Positions 41,051 to 50,306 of a stretch of 64,000 nt of DNA are shown piece by piece. A program made the position numbers and the translations under genes. The stretch comes from JBBSAT01 sp046351235. GTDB taxonomy: Bacteria; Myxococcota_A; Polyangia; Polyangiales; Sandaracinaceae. Below the pieces are notes generated by a model. That model was given only the letters and a program-made list of their open reading frames with translations. It did not search any database and was not told the DNA's origin. The first letter of the stretch is position 1. Each line of letters opens with the position of its first letter. The stretch is from NCBI GenBank assembly GCA_046351235.1, contig JAXLYV010000013.1, positions 1 through 64,000 on the forward strand. The letters are read 5' to 3'.

Positions 41051-42135
41051 CGCAGCGCGGCTCCGGCGAGATCCATCGCCTGATCGATCGCGCAGGAGCC
41101 GCGATGCGCGTAGGGGCGGCTGGGGCACGTCATGCTGGCCGTGAAGGAGTGGCCTTCGCAGTCGCAGAAATACTGCGTGTCGGGGTTGCAGCGATCGGTG
41201 CGGCGAATGCACGTCCACGCGTCGCCGCAGCCGGCCGGGCCGGCGCAGACCTCGCCGCGCCCGCAGTCGCGCGACGTGCGGCACTGGCCTGGCGCGAGGG
41301 GCGCCGGCGGCGTGCTCGCCGTCGTGCTCGTGACGCTCGTGCTCGCCCGAGCCGTCGTGCTCGTCGTGGTCGCGGTCGCCGCCGTGCTCGTGCTCGTCGT
41401 GGGCGGCCGAGCACGCGTCGTCGTGGTCGGGGGTGGCGCCGGCGTCTCGGCCACCGCGACCGCTTCCTCGCAGCTCCCCTGGCGCGCGTAGGGCTGCCCC
41501 GGGCAGTGCCGGGGCCCGGTGAACGTCACGCCGTCGCAGCCGCAGAACTCCGTGCGCCCGCCGCGCCAGCAGCCGCGCGCCCGCTCGCAGCGCCACTCCA
41601 TGCCGCAGCCGGGCGCGCCATAGCAGATCTCGCCACCGCGACAGTCGGCGCTCGAGCTGCAGGTGCGGTCGCGTGTCGTGATCGGCTCGTCGCCGTCGGG
41701 GATCCCGTAGCTCGCGTCGGCGATGCCGGCCTCTTCGCAGGGACCGACGTGCGCGTACGTGCGGCCGGGGCAGCCGGCGAGCGCGTGGAACGTGATCCCG
41801 TCGCAGTCGCAGTACGAGACGGTGTCGGGGCCGCAGCTCTCGCGCGGCGCACCGCAGGCCCAGGGGCTCTCGCATCCGCGCGCGCCGCGGCACGCGAGAC
41901 CGCTGCTGCACTCGCTCGTGCGCGTGCACGCGGCCCCTCCTTCGGGCGCGCTCTCGTCCTCGGGCACGACGGGCCCCTCGGGCTCCGGCGGCGGTGGCGG
42001 CGGCGGCGGCTCGACCTCGGTCGGCGGTGGCGGCGGTCGCTCCTCGGTGCGCGGCGGCGCGCCGCTGCACGCGAGCACGATCAGCGCGAGCGCTGCGGCG
42101 GCGAGGGACGCACCGTGCGAACGACGTGCACGCAT
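41047..42135 (-). CDS. Lipoprotein with three Kazal-like Cys modules
   Basis: A 362-aa lipoprotein with lipobox VLAC near residue 23 and a Pro/Glu-rich linker. Three Cys modules of the same plan follow: CTRTSECSSGLACRGARGC then YCDCDGITFHALAGCPGRTYAHVGPC; the same with EFCGCDGVTFTGPRHCPGQPY; and QYFCDCEGHSFTASMTCPSRPY (each given as its key parts). The CxCDGxTFxxxCxGxPYA part resembles Kazal-type inhibitor cores. A Thr/Ser-rich, codon-repetitive linker (about 255-295) joins modules 2 and 3. It could inhibit proteases or act as a disulfide-rich surface spacer. Coupled to the PEGA protein. Confidence 0.76.
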   Translation of the reverse strand: MRARRSHGASLAAAALALIVLACSGAPPRTEERPPPPPTEVEPPPPPPPPEPEGPVVPEDESAPEGGAACTRTSECSSGLACRGARGCESPWACGAPRESCGPDTVSYCDCDGITFHALAGCPGRTYAHVGPCEEAGIADASYGIPDGDEPITTRDRTCSSSADCRGGEICYGAPGCGMEWRCERARGCWRGGRTEFCGCDGVTFTGPRHCPGQPYARQGSCEEAVAVAETPAPPPTTTTRARPPTTSTSTAATATTTSTTARASTSVTSTTASTPPAPLAPGQCRTSRDCGRGEVCAGPAGCGDAWTCIRRTDRCNPDTQYFCDCEGHSFTASMTCPSRPYAHRGSCAIDQAMDLAGAALR

Positions 42136-42172
42136 GATCGAGCCATCCGTGTACCGCGCCCGATGACAACCA

Positions 42173-42847
42173 TCAACGGCGGCGCGTGGGGCTCGCCTCG
42201 CCGTCCTCGCGCGATCCGCGGCGCGCCTCTTCGAGCGCGCGTCGGACGGTGTCGCGGACCGCGGCCTCGTCGACCGGCCCGACGGCCTCCCCGAGCGTGC
42301 GCGGCGCCACGCTGCGCCGGGCCCTCGCCACGTCGCTGCGCTCCACGCGCGGCTCGCGGCGCACGAGCATGGGCAAGAGCTTCCACGCCTCGGCCCCGTC
42401 GAGCGGCGGGATCGGGATCAGGTTGAAGAGGGCGACCGAGAGGTTGCGCCCGAGCAGCACCTGGTAGAGGTCGGCGAAGAAGAGATCGTGGGCCGGCACC
42501 ACGATCGAGAGCGGCCAGACGATCGCGAACAGGATCCCCTGCGCGAGCACGCCGCCCCAGGCCACGACCGCGCGCTGCCGCGGGCTCGGGGCCCCGATGT
42601 AGCGGCAGTGGCCGCCGAGGCCGTGGAGCAAGATCTCCTGGACCTCCATCCGGTAGTGGAGCGCCCAGAAGGCGTGGCCCATCTCGTGGAGCATCACGAC
42701 GAGCAGCCAGCCGAGCCATGCGCCTGGCGCCAGGCGCAGCCCGCCCATCATCAGGGCCACGAGCGGCAGCGACCAGTGCGCGCGGATCGGGATCCCGCGA
42801 TAGCGGAACAGCGTGGTGGCGCCGCGCGTCACGTGCGCTCTCCCCAC
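42173..42847 (-). CDS. Site-2-type (M50) membrane zinc metalloprotease
   Basis: A 224-aa intramembrane protease. The zinc-binding HEMGH is at residues 54-58 within a TM helix. The second metal-site motif NLIPIPPLDG is near residue 145. A first TM helix comes at about 24-50 and another at about 90-120. The C-terminal 60 residues are charged and probably cytoplasmic. Short M50 proteins of this type cleave membrane-bound regulators; the substrate is unknown. Start GTG at 42847 or GTG at 42832. It is divergent from the PP2C gene at 42976. Confidence 0.85.
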   Translation of the reverse strand: MGRAHVTRGATTLFRYRGIPIRAHWSLPLVALMMGGLRLAPGAWLGWLLVVMLHEMGHAFWALHYRMEVQEILLHGLGGHCRYIGAPSPRQRAVVAWGGVLAQGILFAIVWPLSIVVPAHDLFFADLYQVLLGRNLSVALFNLIPIPPLDGAEAWKLLPMLVRREPRVERSDVARARRSVAPRTLGEAVGPVDEAAVRDTVRRALEEARRGSREDGEASPTRRR

Positions 42848-42975
42848 GGTCGATCGCGATCATACGCGCGCTCGCCGCCGAACATCCCCGACCCGCGTCG
42901 CATCAGGCAGAGCTTGCCACGGCGCGCACCGCGGGGCTTGAGCGCGCGTGCCGGGATCCGGCAATCTCTCGTCCC

Positions 42976-44277
42976 ATGCAGATTGCCGTGGTGGGGGAGT
43001 CGGATGTCGGTCGCGAGCGCCAGCTGAACGAGGACTCGTTCCTCGTCGACACCGAGCTCGGCCTCTACGTGGTGTGCGACGGCATGGGCGGCCACGCGGC
43101 GGGCGAGGTCGCCTCGAAGACGGCCGCGACCCACGTGCAGGCGGCGCTGCGCGCGAAGAAGGACGAGCTCGCGCGCGTCGACCGAGGCGAGCTTCCGATC
43201 GAGCGCGCCGCGCAGCTCCTGCGCGAGGCCATCGAGGATGCTTCGCAGACGATCTTCCGCATGGGGCAGGCCGAGAAGGGCAAGAAGGGGATGGGCACGA
43301 CCTTCTGCTCCGTGCTCGTGCGCGGCGGCAAGGGCGTGATGGGCCACGTTGGCGACTCGCGCCTCTATCTGGTGCGGCAGGGCCACCTGCATCAGCTCAG
43401 CGAGGACCACACCTTCCTCCAGGAAGCCATCCGCTACGGGATGATGACGCCGGAGCAGGCGCGCGAGAGCACGCACCACAACATCATCACGCGCGCGGTG
43501 GGCCCGCTCGAGAGCGTGATCGTGGACACGCTGATCTTCGACATCCTCGACGGCGACACGCTGATGCTCTGCTCGGACGGCCTGCACGGCTACCTCGGCG
43601 ACGGCGGGGAGCTGCCCGCGATCCTGGGCGCGCCCGTGGTCGCCGACGTGCCCAAGAAGCTGATCGCGCTGGCGAACGAGCGCGGCGGCGAGGACAACAT
43701 CTCCACGATCGTCCTGCGCGCGCAGAGCGTCTCGTTCGAGGAGAAGACCGCCGAGAACAAGCGCATGACGCTGGTCAACGCGAAGTTCGACGCGCTCTCG
43801 AACATCGAGCTCTTCGTCGAGTGCTCGATGAGCGAGCTGGTGCGCGTGGGCAATGCGTTCGTCCCGCAGGACGTGGACGCCGGCCACATCGTCATCCACG
43901 AGGGCGAGATCAGCGAGACGCTGTTCGTGCTCGTCGACGGGAAGATGGTCGTCGAGCGCGGCCAGAGCCCGGTGGCCTCGCTCGGGGCGGGCAGCCACTT
44001 CGGCGAGATGGCCCTGCTCAGCCAGCGCCCGCGCTCGGCCACCGTGCGGGCCGAGACGAAGTGCCGTCTGCTCGCGCTCGATCGACCGCAGTTCTACGCG
44101 CTCTTGCAGCAGGACTCGGTCCTCGCCACGAAGTTCCTCTGGCGCCTCGCGCAGACGCTCTCGCTGCGCCTGGACGACTTCTACGCGTTCCACGAGGCCA
44201 CGACCTCGGCGGGCGGGCAGAAGTCGACGATGCGCCTCGGCCTCTATCCCTCGCCCTTCAACCATCATCAGGGCTGA
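42976..44277 (+). CDS. PP2C-type Ser/Thr phosphatase fused to a cyclic-nucleotide-binding domain
   Basis: A 433-aa protein. The phosphatase domain (about residues 1-245) has the metal-binding motifs of the PPM family: NEDSFL, VCDGMGGHAAGEVAS, MGHVGDSRLYLV, LCSDGLHGYL and GGEDNIS. The C-terminal part (about 280-400) is a cNMP/CAP-type effector domain: HIVIHEGEISETLFVLVDGKM, then FGEMALLSQRPRSATV with the phosphate-binding cassette. This suggests phosphatase activity controlled by a nucleotide, opposing the many Ser/Thr kinases of the genome. The cassette Arg is present in RPRSATV. The MOSC gene follows after 14 bases. Confidence 0.92.
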   Translation: MQIAVVGESDVGRERQLNEDSFLVDTELGLYVVCDGMGGHAAGEVASKTAATHVQAALRAKKDELARVDRGELPIERAAQLLREAIEDASQTIFRMGQAEKGKKGMGTTFCSVLVRGGKGVMGHVGDSRLYLVRQGHLHQLSEDHTFLQEAIRYGMMTPEQARESTHHNIITRAVGPLESVIVDTLIFDILDGDTLMLCSDGLHGYLGDGGELPAILGAPVVADVPKKLIALANERGGEDNISTIVLRAQSVSFEEKTAENKRMTLVNAKFDALSNIELFVECSMSELVRVGNAFVPQDVDAGHIVIHEGEISETLFVLVDGKMVVERGQSPVASLGAGSHFGEMALLSQRPRSATVRAETKCRLLALDRPQFYALLQQDSVLATKFLWRLAQTLSLRLDDFYAFHEATTSAGGQKSTMRLGLYPSPFNHHQG

Positions 44278-44291
44278 GGCCCGGAGCTGCG

Positions 44292-45134
44292 ATGGAGCTC
44301 GCGTCCATCGTCGTCCATCCGATCAAGAGCTGCCGCGGCATCGAGGTCGCGCGCGCGCGCGTGGAGAAGCGCGGGCTCGCGGGCGATCGGCGCTGGATGC
44401 TGGTCGACGAGCGCGGGGTCTTCGTCTCGCAGCGCGAGGAGCCGCGTCTGTCGCTCGTCGACGTCGCGATCGAGGGTGACGAGATCCTCGTCGCGCAGCG
44501 CGACGCCGGCGAGCTGCGGCTGCCGCGCACCATCGCGGAAGGACCGCGGGCGGCGGTGGAGGTGTGGAAGCGGCCGATCCACGGGCGCGTGCACGAAGAA
44601 GGAAGCCGCTGGTTCAGCCGCTGGCTCGGGCGCCCGCTCCGTCTCGTGCACCTGCCGGACGACGAGCCTTCGCCGCTCGTGAGCAAGCGCGCGCTGCCGG
44701 GTGAAGAAGTGAGCTTCGCCGACGGCTATCCCTTGCTCGTCTGCACGATCGCGTCGCTCGACGCGCTCGGCGATCGCATCGAGGCCCGGGGCGGCGTGCG
44801 CGTGCCGATGCAGCGCTTCCGTCCGAACGTCGTCGTGCGCGGCGGCGCGCCGTGGGACGAGGACGCGTGGTCGACGTTGCGCGTGGGCGCGGTCGGGATG
44901 CGCGCGCCCAAGCCCTGCGAGCGCTGCGTGATGACGACGATCGATCCCGCGACCGCCCGTCTCGGGCCGGAGCCGCTCCGCACGCTCGCGACCTTTCGGC
45001 GCCGCGAGAACGGCGTGTGGTTCGGCGTGAACCTCGTGCCGACCTCGCTGGGCGAGATCGCGATCGGTGACCCCGTGCGCATCGACGAGCGCATCGAGCC
45101 GCCTGCGTTCGACGCCTCGGTGGGCACGTCGTAG
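44292..45134 (+). CDS. MOSC domain protein
   Basis: A 280-aa protein of the MOSC/YcbX type. The N-terminal beta-barrel domain starts ASIVVHPIKSCRGIEV and the MOSC core has QRFRPNVVVRGGAPWDEDAW. The molybdenum-cofactor-binding Cys is in KPCERCVMTTIDPATA. Members are Moco sulfurase-like or N-hydroxylated-compound reductase proteins that bind Moco. The usual C-terminal [2Fe-2S] ferredoxin of YcbX is absent, so a separate electron donor would be needed. GGAG precedes the ATG by six bases. The lipoprotein esterase begins ten bases after its stop. Confidence 0.92.
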   Translation: MELASIVVHPIKSCRGIEVARARVEKRGLAGDRRWMLVDERGVFVSQREEPRLSLVDVAIEGDEILVAQRDAGELRLPRTIAEGPRAAVEVWKRPIHGRVHEEGSRWFSRWLGRPLRLVHLPDDEPSPLVSKRALPGEEVSFADGYPLLVCTIASLDALGDRIEARGGVRVPMQRFRPNVVVRGGAPWDEDAWSTLRVGAVGMRAPKPCERCVMTTIDPATARLGPEPLRTLATFRRRENGVWFGVNLVPTSLGEIAIGDPVRIDERIEPPAFDASVGTS

Positions 45135-45144
45135 AGCTGAGCGC

Positions 45145-46413
45145 GTGCGCGTCTCGGTGGTCGGGTGGGGGCTCTTCTTGGCGAGCTGCGGCGGGCCCCT
45201 CGCTGGCGGCGATGCGGCAGCGAGCGACGCCGCGCATGGCGATGCCGGGCTCGTCGACGCCGCGCGCGTCGACGTGGACGCTGCGCTCGATGCGCATCCG
45301 GGCCCCGCGACCACGACGCTGCGCATCGTCTATCCGTCGGGGCACCGCCTCCTCGTGCGCGGCGAGCAGGCGCCGCTCGACTGGACGAACGGCCTCGAGG
45401 CGCGCGACCTCGGCAACGGGGTCTACGAGCTCGTGCTCGAGGGGCTCGAGGCCGAGACCGAGCTCAAGCCCTTCCTCGACGACGCGCGCTGGGCGCGCGG
45501 GCCGAACTATCACCTCGCGCCCGGCGATGCCGTCGAGATCGCGCCGCACTTCGTGCCCGGCAGCGGGCGCGTGGTCACGCTGATCGACGCGTGGGCGCCG
45601 GCTGCGCTCGGCAACACGCGCGCGATCTACGCGTATCTGCCTGCGGGCTACGACGAGAACGACGTGGCCCGCCTCCCCGTGCTCGTGATGCACGACGGCC
45701 AGAACCTCTTCGATCCCGCGCTCGCGTTCGGCGGTCACGAATGGGAGGTCGACGAGACGATGGACGCCGCCGTCGAAGGGGGGCACTGCGTGGCGAGTGG
45801 AGCGAGCTGCGCGCTCGACGCGGACTGCGACGCCAGCGATCGCTGCGACACCTTCGCGCCCACGATCGTCGTCGGTGTCGCGAACACGGCCGCGCGCATC
45901 GACGAGTACACGCCCGTCGTCGACCCCACGTACGGCGGCGGCGACGCCGACGCGTACCTCGCCGCGCTGGTGGACGACCTGCTACCGCGCGTCCACGCGA
46001 TGTTGCGCACGCGCACGGATGCCGAGAGCACCGCGATGATGGGCTCCTCGCTCGGCGGCCTTGTCACCGCGCACGCCGGCGCCACGCACGCGAGCGCCTT
46101 CGGCCGCCTCGGTGCGATGAGCCCCTCCACCTGGTGGAACGACCGCTGGATCCTGGGCGAGGTCCTCGCGATCACCACGCCGCGCGCCGCGCGCGTCTAC
46201 GTCGACTCGGGCGACTCCGGCACGTCGATGGATGGCGTCACCGACACCGCCGATCTGGCGGCGGCCTACCGCACGCTCGGCTACGTCGAGGGCGTGGACC
46301 TGCGCTACGTCGTCGAGCCCGGCGGCACGCACGACGAGGTCAGCTGGGCGCGCCGCCTCCCACGCGCGCTCGACTTCCTCTTGCCGCGGCGCGAGCGATC
46401 GATCGCGCCGTGA
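45145..46413 (+). CDS. Esterase lipoprotein, enterochelin-esterase/esterase D type
   Basis: A 422-aa lipoprotein with lipobox LASC near residue 15 and a short Asp/Ala linker. An N-terminal beta-sandwich comes first (about 50-145), followed by an alpha/beta-hydrolase (about 150-415). The nucleophile elbow is MGSSLGG, with LPVLVMHDGQNLFDP (oxyanion region) and a His in GGTHDEVSWARRLP. An inserted Cys pair loop (HCVASGASCALDADCDASDRC) is unusual for this family. Start GTG at 45145 beside the MOSC stop; MOSC and esterase are probably cotranscribed. Substrate unknown. Confidence 0.86.
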   Translation: MRVSVVGWGLFLASCGGPLAGGDAAASDAAHGDAGLVDAARVDVDAALDAHPGPATTTLRIVYPSGHRLLVRGEQAPLDWTNGLEARDLGNGVYELVLEGLEAETELKPFLDDARWARGPNYHLAPGDAVEIAPHFVPGSGRVVTLIDAWAPAALGNTRAIYAYLPAGYDENDVARLPVLVMHDGQNLFDPALAFGGHEWEVDETMDAAVEGGHCVASGASCALDADCDASDRCDTFAPTIVVGVANTAARIDEYTPVVDPTYGGGDADAYLAALVDDLLPRVHAMLRTRTDAESTAMMGSSLGGLVTAHAGATHASAFGRLGAMSPSTWWNDRWILGEVLAITTPRAARVYVDSGDSGTSMDGVTDTADLAAAYRTLGYVEGVDLRYVVEPGGTHDEVSWARRLPRALDFLLPRRERSIAP

Positions 46414-46425
46414 CGCGGCGGTCGA

Positions 46426-47160
46426 TCACAAACAGCTGCGCGAGACGGGGCCGCACCACGTGGCACCGGGGCTGCCGACCTGGACGCCCGAGGGCGCGAG
46501 CACGAGCCAGCCGCTGAACGAGCCGCGGTAGGTGCCCTCGCCGGTCTTGGTCACGTACTGGAACGGGTACGCGCTGAGGCAGCCGCGCGCGGGCTGCGTC
46601 TGCCGGAACGACACCTGGTACACGAGGCGCGTCCTGCCGATCACGCCGCGGAAGCTGGTGTCCACGATGCCGCCTCGCACGTTGTCCATCGGGTTCGCGT
46701 CGACGGCGCGGCTGCCGGCGTAGAACATCGGCGCGAGCGTGCCGTCGTCGACCATGCGCACGGGCACGCGCACGAGCTCGCCCGTGAACGTCTCGCCGAT
46801 GCCGCGGATCGAGAACGCGATCGGCACCGTGGTCATGCCGGTCGGATCTTGCGAGAGGTAATGGACGCGCCGCCGATCGGGCGACGAGAGCGAGAGCGGG
46901 TCGCTCGCGTTCTGCACCTCGGCGAAGTCACCGAAGCCGTCGTCGTCGGTGTCGGCGGCGAAAGGGTCGGTTCGGTAGAACGACTCGGTCACGTCGCAGA
47001 GGCCGTCGCCGTCGCTGTCCAGATCCGGCGGGGGCCCGCTGTCGGTGGGCGGCCGAGCGGCGTCGATCTCCGTGACGTGCGCGCGCTGACACCCGGCGAA
47101 GGCCACGAGGCCTGCGGCGAGCACGAGCGAGATCCACTGCGACTGCGTACGCGAAGCCAC
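46426..47160 (-). CDS. Lipoprotein with thrombospondin type 3-like calcium motifs
   Basis: A 244-aa lipoprotein with lipobox FAGC near residue 24. Two Asp-rich calcium-binding motifs follow (DLDSDGDGLCDVTESFY and DTDDDGFGDFAEVQN), then a beta domain of about 150 residues with a Cys pair near the end (WCGPVSRSC). Convergent with the esterase gene, 12 bases away. GTG start at 47160. Function unknown; the motif type is common in exported myxobacterial proteins. Confidence 0.78.
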   Translation of the reverse strand: MASRTQSQWISLVLAAGLVAFAGCQRAHVTEIDAARPPTDSGPPPDLDSDGDGLCDVTESFYRTDPFAADTDDDGFGDFAEVQNASDPLSLSSPDRRRVHYLSQDPTGMTTVPIAFSIRGIGETFTGELVRVPVRMVDDGTLAPMFYAGSRAVDANPMDNVRGGIVDTSFRGVIGRTRLVYQVSFRQTQPARGCLSAYPFQYVTKTGEGTYRGSFSGWLVLAPSGVQVGSPGATWCGPVSRSCL

Positions 47161-47258
47161 GAACGACCTCGGAGAGCGTGCGACCGCTCACGTCCGGCCG
47201 CAAGCGCGATGCGCGGCCCTGGCGCGGCTCGGACGGCGACGCTACGAGACTCTCGTTC

Positions 47259-48122
47259 ATGGCCAAGCCCCTCGATCCCAGCGCCCAAGGCAAGACGAGC
47301 CCCGCCCTCACGTTCCGCTACGGCTTTCGCGACGTCGCGCTCTATGCGCTCGGCGTGGGCAGCGGGCAGCGCGAGCTCGACTTCGTCTACGAGGGCGCGG
47401 AGGGCAAGGGCGCGAAGGTGCTGCCGACCTACGCGGTCATCCCGACCTACGAGGCGTGCAAGGCGCTCTTCGACGTGGTCGGCGGCGACTTCGGCGGCGT
47501 CGTGCACGGCGGGCAGAGCATCAAGCTGCACAAGCCTTTCGCGCCCGAAGGCACGCTCACCACGATCGGCAAGGTGGCGAGCGTCGGCGATCTGAAGCGC
47601 ATGGCGCAGGTCGTGTTCGCGACCGAGACGCGCGACGAGAAGAACGAGCTCGTCTGTGAGACCGAGTGGACGATCATGTACCTGCTCGACGGCGGCTTCG
47701 GCGGGCCGCCGCCGCCCAAGAGCGTGCGCGTGCGGGCGCCCGAGCGCGAGCCGGACTGGGTCGTCACCGAGAAGACGAGCGTCGATCAGGCGCTGCTCTA
47801 TCGGTTGAGCGGCGACTACAACCCGCTCCACGCCGATCCGATCGCGGCCGAGAAGGCGGCGAAGGTCACCGAAGGGCGCCCGATCCTCCACGGCCTCTGC
47901 ACCTACGGCTACGTGGGCCGCGCGATCCTGAAGCACGAGTGCGGGGGCGATCCGAGCAAGCTGAAGCTGTTCACGGGTCGCTTCTCGCGGCCCGTCTGGC
48001 CGGGCGACACGCTCGAGATCAGCGGCTGGCGCGAAGAGGGCCGCACGATCGTGTCGTGCAAGACGAAGGAACATCCGGAAGAGCCGGTGTTCGCGAATTC
48101 CTGGGTTGAAGTCACCAAGTGA
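47259..48122 (+). CDS. MaoC-type (R)-specific enoyl-CoA hydratase, double hot-dog
   Basis: A 287-aa protein with two hot-dog folds, like the hydratase part of eukaryotic MFE-2. The first (about 15-140) lacks the catalytic pair but has VIPTYEACKALFDVVGG. The second (about 165-285) has YRLSGDYNPLHADPIAAEKA with the catalytic Asp and His, and RPILHGLCTYGYVGRAIL. It would hydrate trans-2-enoyl-CoA to (R)-3-hydroxyacyl-CoA. The thiolase gene starts 19 bases after its stop, so both act in fatty-acid or polyester (PHA) metabolism. ATG at 47259. Confidence 0.9.
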   Translation: MAKPLDPSAQGKTSPALTFRYGFRDVALYALGVGSGQRELDFVYEGAEGKGAKVLPTYAVIPTYEACKALFDVVGGDFGGVVHGGQSIKLHKPFAPEGTLTTIGKVASVGDLKRMAQVVFATETRDEKNELVCETEWTIMYLLDGGFGGPPPPKSVRVRAPEREPDWVVTEKTSVDQALLYRLSGDYNPLHADPIAAEKAAKVTEGRPILHGLCTYGYVGRAILKHECGGDPSKLKLFTGRFSRPVWPGDTLEISGWREEGRTIVSCKTKEHPEEPVFANSWVEVTK

Positions 48123-48141
48123 AGAGCAGGAGCACGTCGAC

Positions 48142-49338
48142 ATGAAGAAGCTGAGCAAGGAGATCTGGATCGTCGGTGCGAAGCGCACGGCCTTCGGTGG
48201 CTTCAGCGGCGCGCTGAAGGACATCAGCGCGATCGACCTCGCGGTGCACGCCGGCAAGGCGGCGCTCGCGCAGTCGGGGCTGAATGCCGACGAGATCGAT
48301 CAGGTCGTGCTCGGCAACGTGCAGCAGACCTCGCCGGATGCGATCTACGGCGCGCGCCACGTGGGCCTGAAGATCGGCGTGCCGATCGAGAAGCCGGCGC
48401 TGACGCTCAACCGCCTCTGCGGGTCGGGCTTCCAGGCGGTCGTGAGCGCGGCCGAGCAGATCCTGCTCGGCGACGCGAAGGCCGTGCTCGCGACGGGCAG
48501 CGAGAACATGAGCCAGGCGCCGCACGCGATGTGGGGCCTGCGCGACGGTGGCGCGAAGTTCGGCAAGCCCCCGGAGATGGTCGACACGCTCTGGGCGGCG
48601 CTGACGGACAGCTTCTGCAAGCTGCCGATGGCGATGACCGCCGAGAACCTGGCGACGAAGTACGGCATCACGCGCGCCGACTGCGACGCCTACGCGCAGA
48701 AGAGCCAGCAGCGCTGGGCGGCGGCGTTCGAGGCGGGCGGCTTCGCCGAGGAGACGGCGAAGATCGAGATCCAGGAGAAGAAGGGCGTGAAGGTCGTCGA
48801 TCGCGACGAGCACGCGCGCCCGACGGTCACGCTCGAGCAGCTCGCGAAGCTGCCGCCGGTCTTCAAGAAGGACGGCGTCGTGACGGCCGGCAACGCGTCG
48901 GGCATCAACGACGGCGCCGGCGCGCTCGTCGTGGTCGACGGCGACTGGGCCAAGTCGCGGGGCCTCACGCCGCTCGCGAAGATCGTCCAGTGGGGCGTCG
49001 CGGGCGTGGATCCGACGCTCATGGGCATCGGCCCGGTGCCGGCGATCAAGAGCGCGCTCGATCGCGCGGGCCTCTCGCAGGACCAGGTCGATCTCTTCGA
49101 CGTGAACGAGGCGTTCGCGGCGCAGTTCCTCTCGGTGCAGAAGGAGCTCGGCCTGCCCGAGGAGAAGACGAACGTGAACGGCGGCGCGATCGCGCTCGGT
49201 CACCCGCTCGGCGCGAGCGGCGCGCGCATCACGGCGAACCTCGTCTACACGCTGCGCCGTCTGAACAAGAAGTACGGCGTCGGCGCGGCCTGCATCGGCG
49301 GCGGTCAGGGCATCGCGGTCGTCCTCGAGCGCGCCTGA
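48142..49338 (+). CDS. Acetyl-CoA acyltransferase (thiolase)
   Basis: A 398-aa thiolase. The acylated Cys is C93 in NRLCGSGFQ. The second and third active-site motifs are NVNGGAIALGHPLGASGAR (His) and CIGGGQGIAVVLE (Cys). AGNASGINDGAGALVV is also typical. It condenses or cleaves acyl-CoA. Position right after the MaoC hydratase and before an alpha/beta-hydrolase suggests beta-oxidation or related acyl-CoA turnover. AGGAG precedes the ATG by nine bases. Confidence 0.95.
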   Translation: MKKLSKEIWIVGAKRTAFGGFSGALKDISAIDLAVHAGKAALAQSGLNADEIDQVVLGNVQQTSPDAIYGARHVGLKIGVPIEKPALTLNRLCGSGFQAVVSAAEQILLGDAKAVLATGSENMSQAPHAMWGLRDGGAKFGKPPEMVDTLWAALTDSFCKLPMAMTAENLATKYGITRADCDAYAQKSQQRWAAAFEAGGFAEETAKIEIQEKKGVKVVDRDEHARPTVTLEQLAKLPPVFKKDGVVTAGNASGINDGAGALVVVDGDWAKSRGLTPLAKIVQWGVAGVDPTLMGIGPVPAIKSALDRAGLSQDQVDLFDVNEAFAAQFLSVQKELGLPEEKTNVNGGAIALGHPLGASGARITANLVYTLRRLNKKYGVGAACIGGGQGIAVVLERA

Positions 49339-49345
49339 ACCGCGC

Positions 49346-50245
49346 GTGGGGGGGTGGCATCCGGAGCTCGCACGTCGGGCGCGGTGGCTGCCGCGCTACG
49401 ACGTGGGCCCGCGCCTCGTGCGGGCGACGCGCTGGATCTACGGCGCGTTTCCCGCCGCGCGGAGCGACGCGCGGGTCGAGGTGCGACGTGCGTCGCTCGC
49501 GGGCGTGCCGAGCTGGATCTATCGCCCGCGACATCGCGCCGGTCCGCTGCCCGCGCTGCTCTGGCTGCACGGCGGCGGCTACGTGCTCGGCACACCGCTC
49601 CAGGACGCGGCGCGATGCCGGCGGCTCGCCCACGCGCTCGGCATCGTCGTGGTCGCGCCGCAGTATCGTCTCGCGCCGGAGCATCCGCATCCCGCGGCGC
49701 TCGACGATGCGTACGCCACCCTCGTCGCGATGGCCGACCCCGCGACGGGCGTCGGCGCGCGTGCCGATCGGATCGCGGTGCTCGGCGTGAGCGCCGGCGG
49801 AGGCCTCGCGGCGGCGCTCGCGATCCACACGCGCGACCGCGACGGCCCGGCGCTCGTGCACCAGTCGCTCGTCTACCCGATGCTCGACGATCGCACGGCG
49901 GAGCGTACCGATCTGGACGAGCGCCTCGTGCGCGTGTGGACCGCGGGCAGCAACCGCTTCGCGTGGCGCGCGTATCTCCGGGACGGATCGGAGGGTGCGG
50001 TCCCGGCCCGGGCGGCATCGCTCGCCGGGCTCCCGCCCGCGTGGATCGGTGTCGGCACGGCGGATCTCTTCCACGACGAGGACGTCGCGTACGCCGAGCG
50101 CCTCTGCGCGAGCGGCGTCCCGTGCACGCTCGAGGTCGTCCCCGGCGCCTACCACGGGTTCGACGCGACGACGCCGCGCGCGGAGGTCTCTCGCGCCTTC
50201 CTCGCCAGCCGCGACCGCGCGCTCCGCGAGGCGCTCGCTCGCTGA
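49346..50245 (+). CDS. Alpha/beta-hydrolase, hormone-sensitive lipase family
   Basis: A 299-aa esterase of the HSL (bacterial family IV) type. The oxyanion motif is LHGGGYVLGT and the nucleophile elbow GVSAGGG. Asp and His of the triad are in GTADLFHDED and GAYHGFD. PQYRLAPEHPHPAALDD is typical. GTG start at 49346, seven bases after the thiolase stop, so likely part of the same operon (maoC-thiolase-esterase). It may release acyl chains for the upstream enzymes. Confidence 0.88.
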   Translation: MGGWHPELARRARWLPRYDVGPRLVRATRWIYGAFPAARSDARVEVRRASLAGVPSWIYRPRHRAGPLPALLWLHGGGYVLGTPLQDAARCRRLAHALGIVVVAPQYRLAPEHPHPAALDDAYATLVAMADPATGVGARADRIAVLGVSAGGGLAAALAIHTRDRDGPALVHQSLVYPMLDDRTAERTDLDERLVRVWTAGSNRFAWRAYLRDGSEGAVPARAASLAGLPPAWIGVGTADLFHDEDVAYAERLCASGVPCTLEVVPGAYHGFDATTPRAEVSRAFLASRDRALREALAR

Positions 50246-50306
50246 TCGGCGGCGTGCGCCCCGCGGGCGCGATCCGTGTGACGATGAATCGCATCGCGAC
50301 CCGCCC

